Below, one piece after another: positions 52,558 to 63,119 of a DNA stretch of 64,000 nucleotides; position 1 is the stretch's first letter; every line of letters starts with the position of its first letter. The notes beneath the pieces were generated by a model. It had not been told where the DNA came from, ran no database searches, and saw nothing but the letters and a program-made list of their open reading frames with translations. The position numbers and the translations under genes are program-made. Source of the DNA: an uncultured Planctomycetota bacterium (GTDB lineage Bacteria; Planctomycetota; Planctomycetia; Gemmatales; HRBIN36). The stretch is taken from assembly GCA_937944855.1 (NCBI GenBank), contig CALFAY010000026.1, forward strand, positions 1-64,000, given 5' to 3'.

Positions 52558-53721
52558 TCAGGCATCGGCCAGCGCGGCGGCGAGGTCGTCCCGCAGGTCG
52601 GCCACGTCCTCGATGCCGACGCTGAGCCGGATCAGACTGTCATCCACGCCCCGCTTCGTGCGGATTTCCGCGGGGATGCTGGCGTGGGTCATCGTGGCGG
52701 GGTGGCAGATCAGCGACTCGACCCCGCCCAGGCTCTCGGCCAGACTGAAGATGCGGGTGTTGGAGACGCACTTCAAAGCGGCCTCCCGCCCGTGACGCAA
52801 GCGGATGCTGATCATGCCGCCGTAATTCCGCATCTGCCGCTTTGCCAGCTCATGCCCCGGATGATTCCGCAATCCCGGATAATAGACTCGCTCCACGGCC
52901 GGATGGTGGATCAGCCAGAGAGCCAGTTCCATCGCGTTGGCGCAGTGCTTCTCCATGCGCAGCGACAGCGTCTTGATGCCTCGCAGGGTCAGCCAGGCGT
53001 CGAACGGCCCGGGCACGCCTCCCGCGGCATTCTGGTAAAACATGATCGGCTGCATCAATTCTTTCCGACCGACGACCGCTCCGCCGACCACGTCGGAATG
53101 GCCTCCCAGATACTTCGTCGTGCTGTGGACGACCAGGTCCGCTCCGAGCTTGAGCGGCTGCTGGAGGTAGGGACTGGCAAAGGTGTTGTCCACGACGACC
53201 AGTGCCCCGTGTTTCCTGGCGATTTCGGCGACAGCGGCGATGTCGATGATTTGCAGCAGTGGATTGGTGGGCGTTTCGATCCAGACCATGCGGGTTTTCG
53301 GCGTCATCACCGCCTCAAACCCGGCTGGGGAGATGTCCTCCGTGAACTTCGGCACCAGCCCCCAAGGATGATAGACCTTCTCCAGGATGCGGTACGTTCC
53401 CCCGTACAGATCGGCAGCCGCCACGACTTCATCGCCGGGACGCACCAGGGCTGACAGCACCGCCGATGTTGCTGCCAGTCCAGAAGCAAACGCCGCTGCC
53501 TGTTCGCCCTCTTCCAGACTGGCCAGACATTTCTCCAAGGCTGTCCGGGTCGGGTTGGCAGTACGCGAATACTCGTATCCCCGATGTCGGCCCGGAGCGA
53601 TCTGCGTGAACGTGGATGTCGCATAGATCGGCACCACGGTCGCTCCCGTGGCCGGGTCCGCCTCCTGTCCGATGTGGATGGCCCGGGTGCTGAAACCTGC
53701 TTCGATACGATCACGCGGCAT
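52558..53721 (-). CDS. cystathionine gamma-lyase/synthase (Cys/Met PLP enzyme)
   Basis: A 387-residue member of the Cys/Met metabolism PLP family. The PLP lysine is in VVHSTTKYLGGHSDVVGG, cofactor contacts are ATSTFTQ, SGLAATSAVLSAL and VWIETPTNPLLQI, and the C-terminal SLGGVESLICHPATMTHASIP is the family end block. Next to cystathionine beta-synthase (39 nt downstream of it) it most likely splits cystathionine to cysteine, completing reverse transsulfuration; it may also release H2S. MetB-type synthase activity cannot be excluded by sequence alone. Confidence 0.88.
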   Translation of the reverse strand: MPRDRIEAGFSTRAIHIGQEADPATGATVVPIYATSTFTQIAPGRHRGYEYSRTANPTRTALEKCLASLEEGEQAAAFASGLAATSAVLSALVRPGDEVVAAADLYGGTYRILEKVYHPWGLVPKFTEDISPAGFEAVMTPKTRMVWIETPTNPLLQIIDIAAVAEIARKHGALVVVDNTFASPYLQQPLKLGADLVVHSTTKYLGGHSDVVGGAVVGRKELMQPIMFYQNAAGGVPGPFDAWLTLRGIKTLSLRMEKHCANAMELALWLIHHPAVERVYYPGLRNHPGHELAKRQMRNYGGMISIRLRHGREAALKCVSNTRIFSLAESLGGVESLICHPATMTHASIPAEIRTKRGVDDSLIRLSVGIEDVADLRDDLAAALADA

Positions 53722-53760
53722 CGTTCCGTTCTCCTTGCCAACCTGCGGGACTTTTCGCCG

Positions 53761-55116
<1,356 letters not shown>

Positions 55117-55367
55117 CGCCGAGTTTCCTCCCGACCGCACTCGAGCTGCCAGTTGCCGGGAACATCCCCGCGGAGGCCATTGTCCGCCCACACAGCGGGA
55201 AACTCAAGGGATCACACCTCCTCTGGCCGGGAGATGGCAGATTTCTTGTTCCGGCTGTTAAGACAGGGTACTCTCTTGCGGGATAAGCAAGGACGAAGCC
55301 GCATCGCAACCCGCTTCGCTGCGATGCCAGGATATGCCAGCAGAAGAAGCCCTACGGAGGACCGGAC

Positions 55368-56906
55368 ATGCTTCGGATCGTCACCTTTTCGCTGACCCTT
55401 ATCGCGGGAATTGTCCTCGCCGCAGTCGCTTTCGGTGCCTACTGGGAACCGGCCGACCAGGTTAGACAGGGCACGGAACAACCAGGACCGCAGTCTCCCA
55501 GCGAGCCAGAGGCGGTCGTGACGAAAGGTCCGTTCAGCGTTTCCCTGTCGTTTCGCGGCATATTCGAGGCTGCGGAGATTGTTCCCATCTCCATTAACCC
55601 TGAAGCCTGGAAGCCGGATGCAGGAGGCCAGCCCCTGGTCCTTCGCCGCGTCGTTCCGCACGGAACCCGCGTCAGCAAAGGCCAGCCGTTGCTGACGTTC
55701 GACTTAGACCGTCTTACGGAAACGATCCGCGACCTGGAAGCGAATCAACGTCTCAGCCAGCTAGCCATCCAGATCCTGGAGCGGGAGCTTCCGATTCTCA
55801 AGGAATCCATTCCTCTAGACCTCGCTGCCGCCGACCGTGCCCGCAAGGAGGCCCAGGAAGATCTCGACCGCTTCGTCAAGGAAGACCGTGCCTTCGCCGA
55901 GAAGTTGGCGGACGAAAACGTGAAGCTACGTCGCTTCTTTGTCGAATTCGCCGAGGAGGAGATGCGACAGTTGGAAAAAATGTACAAGGCTGATGATCTT
56001 GTCGAAGACACGGAAAGAATTATCTTGCGCCGTCAACAAATGTATATTGACATGTCTAAATTGCTTCTCGCCCAGGATGAAAAGCAACGCCGAGACCTTC
56101 TTCAATATGAATTGCCGCGTAAGGATGTTTCTCTGAGGGAAAAGCTGCTTAAGCTGTCGCTGGAAGATTCCAAGTTGCGAGCCACCTTATCCTTGTCGGC
56201 AGAGAGGAAACAATTGGAGCTGGAGAAGGCCCGAACTGACCTGGACAAGAACGACCAACGGCTAGCCAAGCTCCGGCGTGATCTGAAGTTGCTGGAGGGC
56301 ATTGTCGCGCCCAGCGATGGCTACGTCTATTATGGACGCATAGACGACGGACAGTGGCTGGGCTATGAGGAAGCGAAGGGACAACTGGTCCCAGGCAACA
56401 TCGTTGTATTGAACAAAGTCCTTATGACCGTCGTAAGCCCGAAGGTATCCCACGTCACGGCCACCATTGACGAGCGTAATCTGCACCTGATTCAACGAGG
56501 CGCTAAAGTTCAACTGTCTCCGACGTCCCGTCCCGATGCCAGATTAAGCGGCGAGGTGGAGAGCGTCACGGCGCTGCCTTCAGCTCCTGAGAAGTTTAAA
56601 GTGCGGATCACTTTGCCTGAAGTCGGAGACGCTTCTGTTGTTCCGCTCACAACCGTGAATGTTAAGCTGGTTTCCTATTTCCGGGAAGTCGCCCTTACGC
56701 TTCCGTCCGAGGCTGTGCAAACCGACGAGGTGGACGATACGAAGCGCTTCGTCGAAGTCCGCTCGGCCGACGGCAAAAAGATTCGCCGATATATCAAAGT
56801 CGGCAAAGATAACGGCAAGCGCATTGAAATCCTCGAAGGCCTCAGCGAAGGGGATAAGGTTCTACTGCCGGCTTCCGGCGAGAAGCCGGAAGTGGCCTCG
56901 AAATAA
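55368..56906 (+). CDS. HlyD/RND-like periplasmic adaptor protein
   Basis: A 512-residue envelope protein. An N-terminal anchor (FSLTLIAGIVLAAVAFGAYW) is followed by a beta domain with a half lipoyl motif (VLRRVVPHGTRVSKGQPLLTFDLDRL). A long coiled-coil hairpin covers about 130-310, then the second lipoyl half GIVAPSDGYVYYGRIDD, a beta-barrel (VSHVTATIDERNLHLIQRGAKVQL) and a membrane-proximal domain (SADGKKIRRYIKVGKDNGKRIEILEGLSEGDKVLLP). This is the membrane fusion protein plan, but the hairpin is much longer than usual. No ABC or RND pump is adjacent. GC falls within 55.9-56.3 kb. It is probably co-transcribed with the next gene, 15 nt away. Confidence 0.75.
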   Translation: MLRIVTFSLTLIAGIVLAAVAFGAYWEPADQVRQGTEQPGPQSPSEPEAVVTKGPFSVSLSFRGIFEAAEIVPISINPEAWKPDAGGQPLVLRRVVPHGTRVSKGQPLLTFDLDRLTETIRDLEANQRLSQLAIQILERELPILKESIPLDLAAADRARKEAQEDLDRFVKEDRAFAEKLADENVKLRRFFVEFAEEEMRQLEKMYKADDLVEDTERIILRRQQMYIDMSKLLLAQDEKQRRDLLQYELPRKDVSLREKLLKLSLEDSKLRATLSLSAERKQLELEKARTDLDKNDQRLAKLRRDLKLLEGIVAPSDGYVYYGRIDDGQWLGYEEAKGQLVPGNIVVLNKVLMTVVSPKVSHVTATIDERNLHLIQRGAKVQLSPTSRPDARLSGEVESVTALPSAPEKFKVRITLPEVGDASVVPLTTVNVKLVSYFREVALTLPSEAVQTDEVDDTKRFVEVRSADGKKIRRYIKVGKDNGKRIEILEGLSEGDKVLLPASGEKPEVASK

Positions 56907-56921
56907 TGGAGGTGGCAGCAA

Positions 56922-58193
56922 ATGAGGCTCCTTCCCACGTGGATTCTGATCGGTACGATCTGCTTTGCCCAAGGCCTGCAGCAGGAAGTTAGGAACAAAG
57001 CGCCGGGGTCGCTGGCGGCCGGTGCTCGACTTTATCCAGGGGTAAACGAAGAGGATTCGAAACCGGCCCGGGAGGAAACCTGGCCCAAGCCGCCGCCTCC
57101 GGAGCCGCTTTCTCCGGACACGCTTGACGCTTCGATCCGGCGCGGCATCGCCTATCTTCTCCAAGCTCAAAATCAAGATGGCTCATGGGGCAGCCACGAA
57201 TTGCGGGGAGGCGTGGAAATTTATGCTCCGGTTCCTGGAGCGCACCAGGCTTTCCGGGCGGCGGTCACGGCCTTGTGCATCTCCGCATTGTTAGAGACGG
57301 GTGATAAGTCAGAAACGGTCCAACATGGCCTGGATCGCGCCGAGAACTGGCTGATGCAGAACCTGCCGAAGGTCCGGCGCGCTAATGGCGGGGCGATTTA
57401 TAATGTCTGGACCCACGGCTATGGGATTCAAGCCTTGGTACGGATGCACAAGCGTCGTCCTGAGGACATCCAGCGCCGTAAGCGCATCGAGGAGTTAATT
57501 CGCCACCAAATGAACATGCTGGAGCGGTACGAGTCTGTGGACGGCGGCTGGGGTTACTATGACTTCCGTGCCTCTGCTCAAAAGCCCGGAAGCGATTCAA
57601 CGAGCTTCACTACTGCCGCGATCCTGGTCGGCCTTTATGAAGCTAAACAGATTGGCATCGACCCGCCGGAGAAGCTGGTCCAGCGCGCCGTTGATTCCAT
57701 CGTGCGACAGCGGCTTAAAGACTTCAGCTATCTGTACGGGGAATACTTGAAATGGGACCCGGTGGATCCGATCAATCGTCCGGGAGGGAGCCTGGGTCGC
57801 AGTCAGTGCTGCAACGCTGCCCTCAGGATGTGGGGGGACGCCAAGATCACGGACGAAGTCCTCATGATCTGGCTGGACCGCCTTATCGCCCGCAACGGCT
57901 GGCTGGACATGGGCCGCAAAACGGTTTATCCCCACGAGTCCTTCTTCGCCGTTGCTGGTTATTTCTTCTACTTCGGACACTATTATGCCGGCTTGTGCAT
58001 CGAGATGCTGCCGACGGATAAACGTCCTTTTTATCAGGAACACGTCGCCCACATTATGATCCGACTTCAGGAGAAAGACGGCTCCTGGTTCGATTACGTG
58101 CTTTACGACTACCACAAGGCTTACGGAACAGCTTTCGCGCTGATGACCTTACAGCGGTGCAAACGCACGCAAGAAAACCCGCAGCGCAACTGA
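56922..58193 (+). CDS. exported squalene cyclase/prenyltransferase-fold protein
   Basis: A 423-residue protein with a signal peptide (LLPTWILIGTICFAQGLQ). An alpha/alpha barrel of the prenyltransferase/squalene oxidase repeat type follows, with QW-like motifs LLQAQNQDGSWG (about 77-88), VDGGWGYYD (about 205-213) and LQEKDGSWFDYVLYDYHKAYGTAFALM near the end. The DxDD motif of true squalene-hopene cyclases is not seen, so cyclase activity is doubtful. Planctomycetes carry many exported proteins of this fold with unknown roles. It shares an operon with the adaptor protein and is convergent to the sulfide oxidation genes. Confidence 0.72.
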   Translation: MRLLPTWILIGTICFAQGLQQEVRNKAPGSLAAGARLYPGVNEEDSKPAREETWPKPPPPEPLSPDTLDASIRRGIAYLLQAQNQDGSWGSHELRGGVEIYAPVPGAHQAFRAAVTALCISALLETGDKSETVQHGLDRAENWLMQNLPKVRRANGGAIYNVWTHGYGIQALVRMHKRRPEDIQRRKRIEELIRHQMNMLERYESVDGGWGYYDFRASAQKPGSDSTSFTTAAILVGLYEAKQIGIDPPEKLVQRAVDSIVRQRLKDFSYLYGEYLKWDPVDPINRPGGSLGRSQCCNAALRMWGDAKITDEVLMIWLDRLIARNGWLDMGRKTVYPHESFFAVAGYFFYFGHYYAGLCIEMLPTDKRPFYQEHVAHIMIRLQEKDGSWFDYVLYDYHKAYGTAFALMTLQRCKRTQENPQRN

Positions 58194-58221
58194 TGAAGTC
58201 AGACTCCAGCGGTCAGCCGGG

Positions 58222-59415
58222 CTACATTCGGCCGCGAAGCATGCCGTGCCAGTACATCCACGGCAGGCCGTACTTCTTCAACAGCCACATGGAATAGCGT
58301 TCCTTGGACTGATCGAACGGGAAACTTTCCTTGGGCTGGTGGTCGTAATCGAACTCCGCGAGGACCAGTCGGCCATAGGCGGTGACGATCGGACAAGAGG
58401 TATAGCCGTCGTAGCGGGCCGGTAGCGGCTTGCCCTGCATGGCCGACAGCAGATTGGCTACCAGAACTGGGGCCTGTTTGCGGATGGCGGCGCCGGTCTT
58501 CGAGGTGGGCAGATTCGCGTTGTCGCCCAGGGCGAAGACATTGGCATAACGGACGTGCTGGAGGGTGTATTTGTCCACGTCGCACCAGCCCTGAGCGTCG
58601 GCCAGGGGACTGTTTTGCACGCACTCCGGCGGACCCATCGGCGGCGTGACGTGGATCAGGTCGTAGGGCAGGACGACCGGCTGTTTGGTGTCCAGGTGTT
58701 CGAAGACTGCTTCTTTGGTGTCAGGCCGAATGGCGATCAGATTGTGATGAAAGCGGGTCTCGATGCCGTAACGGGCCACGACCTTTTCCAGTGTGGCCGC
58801 ATACTTCGCAATGGCAAAAATCTTGGCCCCGGCGGTAGCGTAGATGATCTTGCTCTGAGCCAGGACCCCATGACGACGGAAATAGTCCGCCGCCAGGTAC
58901 ATGATCTTCTGCGGAGCGCCGCCGCACTTGACCGCCGTGTTGGGCATGGTGAACAACGCCTGCCCGCCGCGGAAGTTCCGGATGCACTCCCAGGTGTAGT
59001 CCACGTGTTGATAGCTGTAGTTGCTGCACACTCCGCCTTTGCCCAGCGCCTCAGCCAGACCGGCGATCTTGTCCCACAGGATGCGGATGCCGACGGCCAC
59101 GACCAGCCAATCGTAACCGATGCGGCGGCCGTCGCTGAGGACCACGGCGTTCTGGGCGGGGTCAAAGCTGGCCACCGTGCTTCGGATCCAGGTTGCCCCG
59201 TGGCGAATGAACTCGGATTCGGGCCGGACGCTGGCTTCCTTGGGAAAGACGCCGCCTCCGACCAGCGTCCACAGGGGTTGGTAGTAATGCTTGTCGGACG
59301 GTTCGATGATGGCGAGGTCCAGCCTGGCATCCGCCCGCCGCAGCCGTGCCGCCACGGTGATGCCCGCCGTTCCCCCACCGACGATGACGATCTGGTGTTT
59401 TTCCCCGGTACTCAT
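58222..59415 (-). CDS. sqr: sulfide:quinone oxidoreductase, type II (SQOR-like)
   Basis: A 397-residue FAD enzyme that oxidises sulfide, passing sulfane sulfur to an acceptor and electrons to quinone. FAD-binding GGGTAGITVAARL is near the start, and KHYYQPLWTLVGGG is typical of SQRs. Redox cysteines are visible in GVCSNYSYQHVDYTWE and NTAVKCGGAPQKIMYLAADYF. The C-terminal FPFDQSKERYSMWLLKKYGLPWMYWHGMLRG closely follows mitochondrial SQOR (family knowledge), which marks type II. It is the last gene of a four-gene sulfide detoxification operon read leftwards from 62283. Confidence 0.9.
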   Translation of the reverse strand: MSTGEKHQIVIVGGGTAGITVAARLRRADARLDLAIIEPSDKHYYQPLWTLVGGGVFPKEASVRPESEFIRHGATWIRSTVASFDPAQNAVVLSDGRRIGYDWLVVAVGIRILWDKIAGLAEALGKGGVCSNYSYQHVDYTWECIRNFRGGQALFTMPNTAVKCGGAPQKIMYLAADYFRRHGVLAQSKIIYATAGAKIFAIAKYAATLEKVVARYGIETRFHHNLIAIRPDTKEAVFEHLDTKQPVVLPYDLIHVTPPMGPPECVQNSPLADAQGWCDVDKYTLQHVRYANVFALGDNANLPTSKTGAAIRKQAPVLVANLLSAMQGKPLPARYDGYTSCPIVTAYGRLVLAEFDYDHQPKESFPFDQSKERYSMWLLKKYGLPWMYWHGMLRGRM

Positions 59416-59488
59416 CGCCGACCCTCCCTGTGAACGCTGGGCCGATGGGGAGCGCTGAACTGAAGTAGCCTGCGCTTGCCGCTTCGCC

Positions 59489-60892
59489 CTATACGGTAGG
59501 CAGAGCGGCTGCCTTCCAAGCGGTCATGCCGCCGATGACGTTGCTGACGTCCGTGTAACCCTCACGCTTCAAGAACGACGCCGCAATCGAACCACGATAA
59601 CCGCTGCCGCACACGACCACAACCGGCTTGTCCCGCGGAACTTCCGCGAAGCGTTCCTCCAATTGACCGCCGTGGATGTGGATGGCCCCTTCGATGTGTC
59701 CGGCGTTCCACTCAGCCTCGGTGCGCACGTCCAGCACGGTCGGACGCTTGCCGTCTTTCAACTGGCTGGCCAGGTCATGCACCGAGAGAGTGGCGATGCG
59801 TTCCAAAGGATACCCGGCCGTCTCCCAGGCTTCAATGCCCCCGTCCAGGTAGCCTTGCACGTCGTCGAGGCCGACGCGGATCAGGTGCGTCACCACCGCG
59901 GGCAGATCGTGGGGGTCGTCAAGCACCAGATTGATCGGCGTGTCGTAGGGCAGGACCCAGCCGGCCCAGGTCGGGAGGTTGTGGCCCAGCGGGATGTTGA
60001 TCGAGCCGGGAATGTGGGCGGCGGCGAAGGCTTCCTTCGGCCGCACGTCCAGAATCAAGCACTTTTCGCAGACCCGGTCCCGGATTTCCCGGGCCGGGAT
60101 GCGGCGTTGTCCAGGCAGTTCCACGCCGATGATCTTCGGACCCGCGGCGTTGACCTGCTTCATGCGGCGGAAATAGGGCGGAGCGATCGGCATGCCTTCC
60201 AGCAGCCGGGCGATCCAGGTGGGTTCGTCGGCGGGTTTGAGGGACGGATTGAAACGCCGTTCGTAGCCCAGCGTCGTCGCACTGCGGGTTCCTAGCGCCT
60301 TGCCGCACAGCGAACCGGCCCCGTGTCCGGGATAAATCTCCATGTAATCCGGCAGCGGAGGCAGCACGTTGAACACGCTCTGATACAACTGATGAGCCAG
60401 CTTCTTGCGGGCCTCCTCGCCGAGCAGGTCCGGACGGCCGACATCGCCGACAAACAAAAAGTCGCCGGTCAGGGCCAGCCAGGGCGTTTCCTTGCTCCGC
60501 GTGTGGTCGAAAACCAGCCAGGTCAGGTGTTCGTAAGTGTGGCCGGGCGTGTGCAGGGCCTTGAGCCGCACGGAACCCATGATGATTTCGTCGCCGTTCT
60601 TGAGCACATGATCGGCATACGGCGGCGTCCACTCCTTGCCGCCCAGACCGGACACGTGCACCTGGGCCGTACCGCCGCTGCGCGCCTTCAACTCCGCCGA
60701 GCCGCTGACGTAGTCGGCATGCACGTGGGTTTCCAGAATGTGCGTGATCCGTAAACCCTCCGCCTTGGCGATGGCCAGGTACTCATCGACATCCCGGGTC
60801 GCGTCAATCACGGCACATTCCTTGGTCCGCTCATCGCCGACCAGGTACGAGTAGATGGCCAACCCAGGAACGAAGCGTTGTCGGAAGAACAT
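59489..60892 (-). CDS. CstB-like persulfide dioxygenase-rhodanese fusion
   Basis: A 467-residue three-domain enzyme. The beta-lactamase-fold dioxygenase (1-230) has ETHVHADYVSG, HTPGHTYEHLTW, and LFVGDVGRPDL as iron ligands. The middle rhodanese (about 270-355, DVRPKEAFAAAHIPGSINIP) lacks a catalytic cysteine. The C-terminal rhodanese (about 370-465) has the active loop VVVCGSGYRGSIAASFL. This order matches CstB of Staphylococcus aureus, which oxidises persulfide to sulfite and forms thiosulfate. It should accept the sulfur produced by the SQR encoded 73 nt downstream. Cytoplasmic. Confidence 0.88.
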   Translation of the reverse strand: MFFRQRFVPGLAIYSYLVGDERTKECAVIDATRDVDEYLAIAKAEGLRITHILETHVHADYVSGSAELKARSGGTAQVHVSGLGGKEWTPPYADHVLKNGDEIIMGSVRLKALHTPGHTYEHLTWLVFDHTRSKETPWLALTGDFLFVGDVGRPDLLGEEARKKLAHQLYQSVFNVLPPLPDYMEIYPGHGAGSLCGKALGTRSATTLGYERRFNPSLKPADEPTWIARLLEGMPIAPPYFRRMKQVNAAGPKIIGVELPGQRRIPAREIRDRVCEKCLILDVRPKEAFAAAHIPGSINIPLGHNLPTWAGWVLPYDTPINLVLDDPHDLPAVVTHLIRVGLDDVQGYLDGGIEAWETAGYPLERIATLSVHDLASQLKDGKRPTVLDVRTEAEWNAGHIEGAIHIHGGQLEERFAEVPRDKPVVVVCGSGYRGSIAASFLKREGYTDVSNVIGGMTAWKAAALPTV

Positions 60893-60895
60893 TGG

Positions 60896-61678
60896 TCAAC
60901 CTCCCGTCGAATACAAGGTTTGGAACAGGATGAACAGGGCGACGGCGACGATGACGGCCGCGAAGATGCGTCTGAGGGCGATTCCCGAGAGTCGTCGCGC
61001 CAGCGGAATCGCCAGGGCCAGCCCCCCGGCACCCCCGAGCACGAATGCCGCCGTGACGTCCCACGACAACGGCCGACCTGCGCTGAGGTGCGAAATCACT
61101 CCGCCCAGACTGATCAACGCAATGACCAGCAGCGAGGTGGCCGTCGCCCGGTGCATCTCCATGCCGCCGACCAGAACCAGCGCCGGAACGATCAGGAAGC
61201 CGCCGCCCACGCCGAACATGCCGGAAAGAATGCCCACGGCCAGTCCTGATCCAGCCAACGTCAGCCAGCGGAGCCAGGACGGATACTCCGACTGAGTCGC
61301 GACGGGTGCTCGCCCCGCGGCGCGCGTGACCCAGGCCATGCGGAAGGCGATGACCAGCATCAACGCCGCGAACATCACCAGCAGCAGGGTTTCTGGCAGT
61401 TGCCCGTGCAGCCAGACGCCCAGGGGCGTACCAGCCATGCCGACCAGGGCGAAGACGACGCCGGCGACGATCTGAAGCTCTCCCGTCCGCAGCCGTCCCA
61501 AGGCTCCAAGCAAAGACGTCGAGCCGACCGCCGCCAGCGATACGCCTACCGCCTCCTTGAACGGCATCCCCAGACCGTACATCAGCAGCGGCACGGCGAA
61601 GATGGAACCGCCTCCGCCCGTCAATCCCAGCGAGAATCCGACCACCAGGCCGAATAGCAGGCTCAGGCCGAGGTGCAT
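60896..61678 (-). CDS. TauE/SafE family sulfite exporter
   Basis: A 260-residue inner-membrane protein with seven or eight helices in two TauE/SafE repeats, each with a Gly-rich motif: SLGLTGGGGSIFAVPLLMYGLGMPFKEAVG (first) and SGMFGVGGGFLIVPALVLVGGMEMHRATATSLLVI (second). The family moves sulfite or other sulfur anions. Placed between the rhodanese and persulfide dioxygenase genes (3 nt from the latter), it likely exports the sulfite they form. ATG 61678 overlaps the end of the upstream gene by 16 nt. Confidence 0.88.
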   Translation of the reverse strand: MHLGLSLLFGLVVGFSLGLTGGGGSIFAVPLLMYGLGMPFKEAVGVSLAAVGSTSLLGALGRLRTGELQIVAGVVFALVGMAGTPLGVWLHGQLPETLLLVMFAALMLVIAFRMAWVTRAAGRAPVATQSEYPSWLRWLTLAGSGLAVGILSGMFGVGGGFLIVPALVLVGGMEMHRATATSLLVIALISLGGVISHLSAGRPLSWDVTAAFVLGGAGGLALAIPLARRLSGIALRRIFAAVIVAVALFILFQTLYSTGG

Positions 61679-62283
61679 GGCGCTTCCTTGATCGCCTCGT
61701 TCTTCTTGACCGGCTCCGCGGCGGCCGGGGCGGACTCGCTCCTGGCACAACACGCGCCTGCCTGGTTCCACGGCATCCTGGCCAGGATCATCGCCATGCC
61801 GCAGGTGTCTGTGATGCCCGCGAACACCAGACCGGCCCCGACGAAGGCAGCGATCGCAGCGAAGTACGGATGCACGAACAAGCCCAACAGTGAACTGACC
61901 ACCACGATCAACCCAGCTGCGATCCGCACCTGCCGCTCCAGGGACATGACCTTGCGGCCGCGGTTGACAGGAAACCCGGCCTGCTCCCAGGCCAGCGTCC
62001 CGCCTTCGACGCAGACCACGTTGTCGAACCCGGCCGCGAGGAACTTCTCATACGCCTTGCGAGCACGGTTACCCGAGCGGCACAGGACGTAGAGCGGCTC
62101 CGACGTGCCGTTCCGCCCAGCCATGAAGGTCTTGGGATCGAGTCGATCCAGGGGCACCAGATTGGCTCCCGGAACGTGAAGCTCCTGAAACTCCGCCGGC
62201 GTCCGCACGTCGAGCAGTTCGACCTTCTCGCCGCGAAGGATCTTCTCCCGCAATTCCTGAACATTGATCGTTTTCACTGCCAT
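61663..62283 (-). CDS. rhodanese with DUF2892 membrane domain (YgaP-like)
   Basis: A 206-residue protein and first gene of the sulfide operon. The rhodanese domain (about 1-105) has EVELLDVRTPAEFQELHVPGA-type strands and the active loop VLCRSGNRARKAYE with catalytic Cys. DUF2892 (about 112-170) has two helices (IAAGLIVVVSSLLGLFV, FAAIAAFVGAGLVFAGITDTCGM). The plan is that of E. coli YgaP, a membrane-bound sulfurtransferase. The cysteine-rich tail (ACCARS ... APCTSA) is extra. It should shuttle sulfane sulfur at the membrane next to SQR. Confidence 0.88.
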   Translation of the reverse strand: MAVKTINVQELREKILRGEKVELLDVRTPAEFQELHVPGANLVPLDRLDPKTFMAGRNGTSEPLYVLCRSGNRARKAYEKFLAAGFDNVVCVEGGTLAWEQAGFPVNRGRKVMSLERQVRIAAGLIVVVSSLLGLFVHPYFAAIAAFVGAGLVFAGITDTCGMAMILARMPWNQAGACCARSESAPAAAEPVKKNEAIKEAPCTSA

Positions 62284-62410
62284 GAAACTCCTCCCGAGGA
62301 TCCGACTGTGAATCGGCGCATCGAAGGGAAACGATCCAGACTCCAGCCCTTCTCCTTCCGGCCCTGCCGATTCACAGCCTTCGCCAGGAATGATCCGCCA
62401 GGACTGAAAC

Positions 62411-62450
62411 GGTTACATCAGGAGGACCCCAAACGGCAGCCGTTACATCG
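62411..62450. promoter_or_regulatory. direct repeat pair upstream of the sulfide operon
   Basis: CGGTTACATC (62411-62420) and CCGTTACATC (62441-62450) are exactly 30 bp apart, about three helical turns, in the gap between the leftward sulfide operon and the rightward 62554 gene. This is the layout of a tandem operator. The regulator is unknown. Confidence 0.35.
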
Positions 62451-62494
62451 TGAAAGCTTTTTCCCCGCACGGGTTAGACCTCTCACAAATTCAT

Positions 62495-62523
62495 TTGACA
62501 CCGCATCCGTTCGTCATTAGACT
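62495..62523 (+). promoter_or_regulatory. sigma-70 promoter for the 62554 gene
   Basis: TTGACA (62495-62500), a 17-nt spacer and TAGACT (62518-62523). The start would fall near 62530, 24 nt before ATG 62554. It is the best vegetative promoter seen in the window. Confidence 0.6.
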
Positions 62524-62553
62524 CCAGACGTTTTCCTTTCCCTTGGTTCGATC

Positions 62554-63021
62554 ATGGCCGGATGTTGGGAGCGATTCCTGATCGGCATGTTCCGCTGGCT
62601 GGCAGCGTTGCTCGGCGTTCTTGTCGCAGCCCTGCCCGCCGGCGCGGAATGCCATCACTGGCTGCCCGGCAAGTCAGGCCTTTGGACCCACCCGCTCCTC
62701 TCGGGTGGGGATGTCTTGGCTGATTTCTCAGGGCTTTCGGACGGGGAAAGAGGGAAGGATTCCGCGCCGTCAGATGCAGGACGGCCCACACTGCCGCTGG
62801 CTCCGCGTCCGTGGGGACAGTGCCCCGCGGGTATCCGCTGCGGCGGCCACGACTCCGACGCGCCGCTTCCGAAGGTGGTCACTCCCGAACGGCCTGATGC
62901 CTGGGTCTGCTCCGACGCTTTGACCTCGGAGAGCAAACCGCAACTTCTGCCTCTTGATCTGGGCAGCCTGTACTTCCTGCTCCTGTCCCATCGTCTGGAA
63001 AGACCTCCGCGCAACGGATGA
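62554..63021 (+). CDS. small exported protein, unknown
   Basis: A 155-residue protein with a good signal peptide (LIGMFRWLAALLGVLVAALPAGAE) and a Pro/Gly-rich mature part without visible domain; it ends in a weakly hydrophobic stretch (LLPLDLGSLYFLLLSHRLE). Six cysteines are scattered. A strong sigma-70 promoter precedes it. Amino acid composition is odd enough that it might be a fortuitous frame, but promoter, start and signal agree. Confidence 0.5.
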   Translation: MAGCWERFLIGMFRWLAALLGVLVAALPAGAECHHWLPGKSGLWTHPLLSGGDVLADFSGLSDGERGKDSAPSDAGRPTLPLAPRPWGQCPAGIRCGGHDSDAPLPKVVTPERPDAWVCSDALTSESKPQLLPLDLGSLYFLLLSHRLERPPRNG

Positions 63022-63119
63022 CCTGAAGTCCCCCTCATCGTTGTTCACCGCTGTACGGTCCGGGCCAGAGATGGTCCGTCGGTTCGCATTTTGTAACCCT
63101 CTTTTCATCGAGGTCATCC

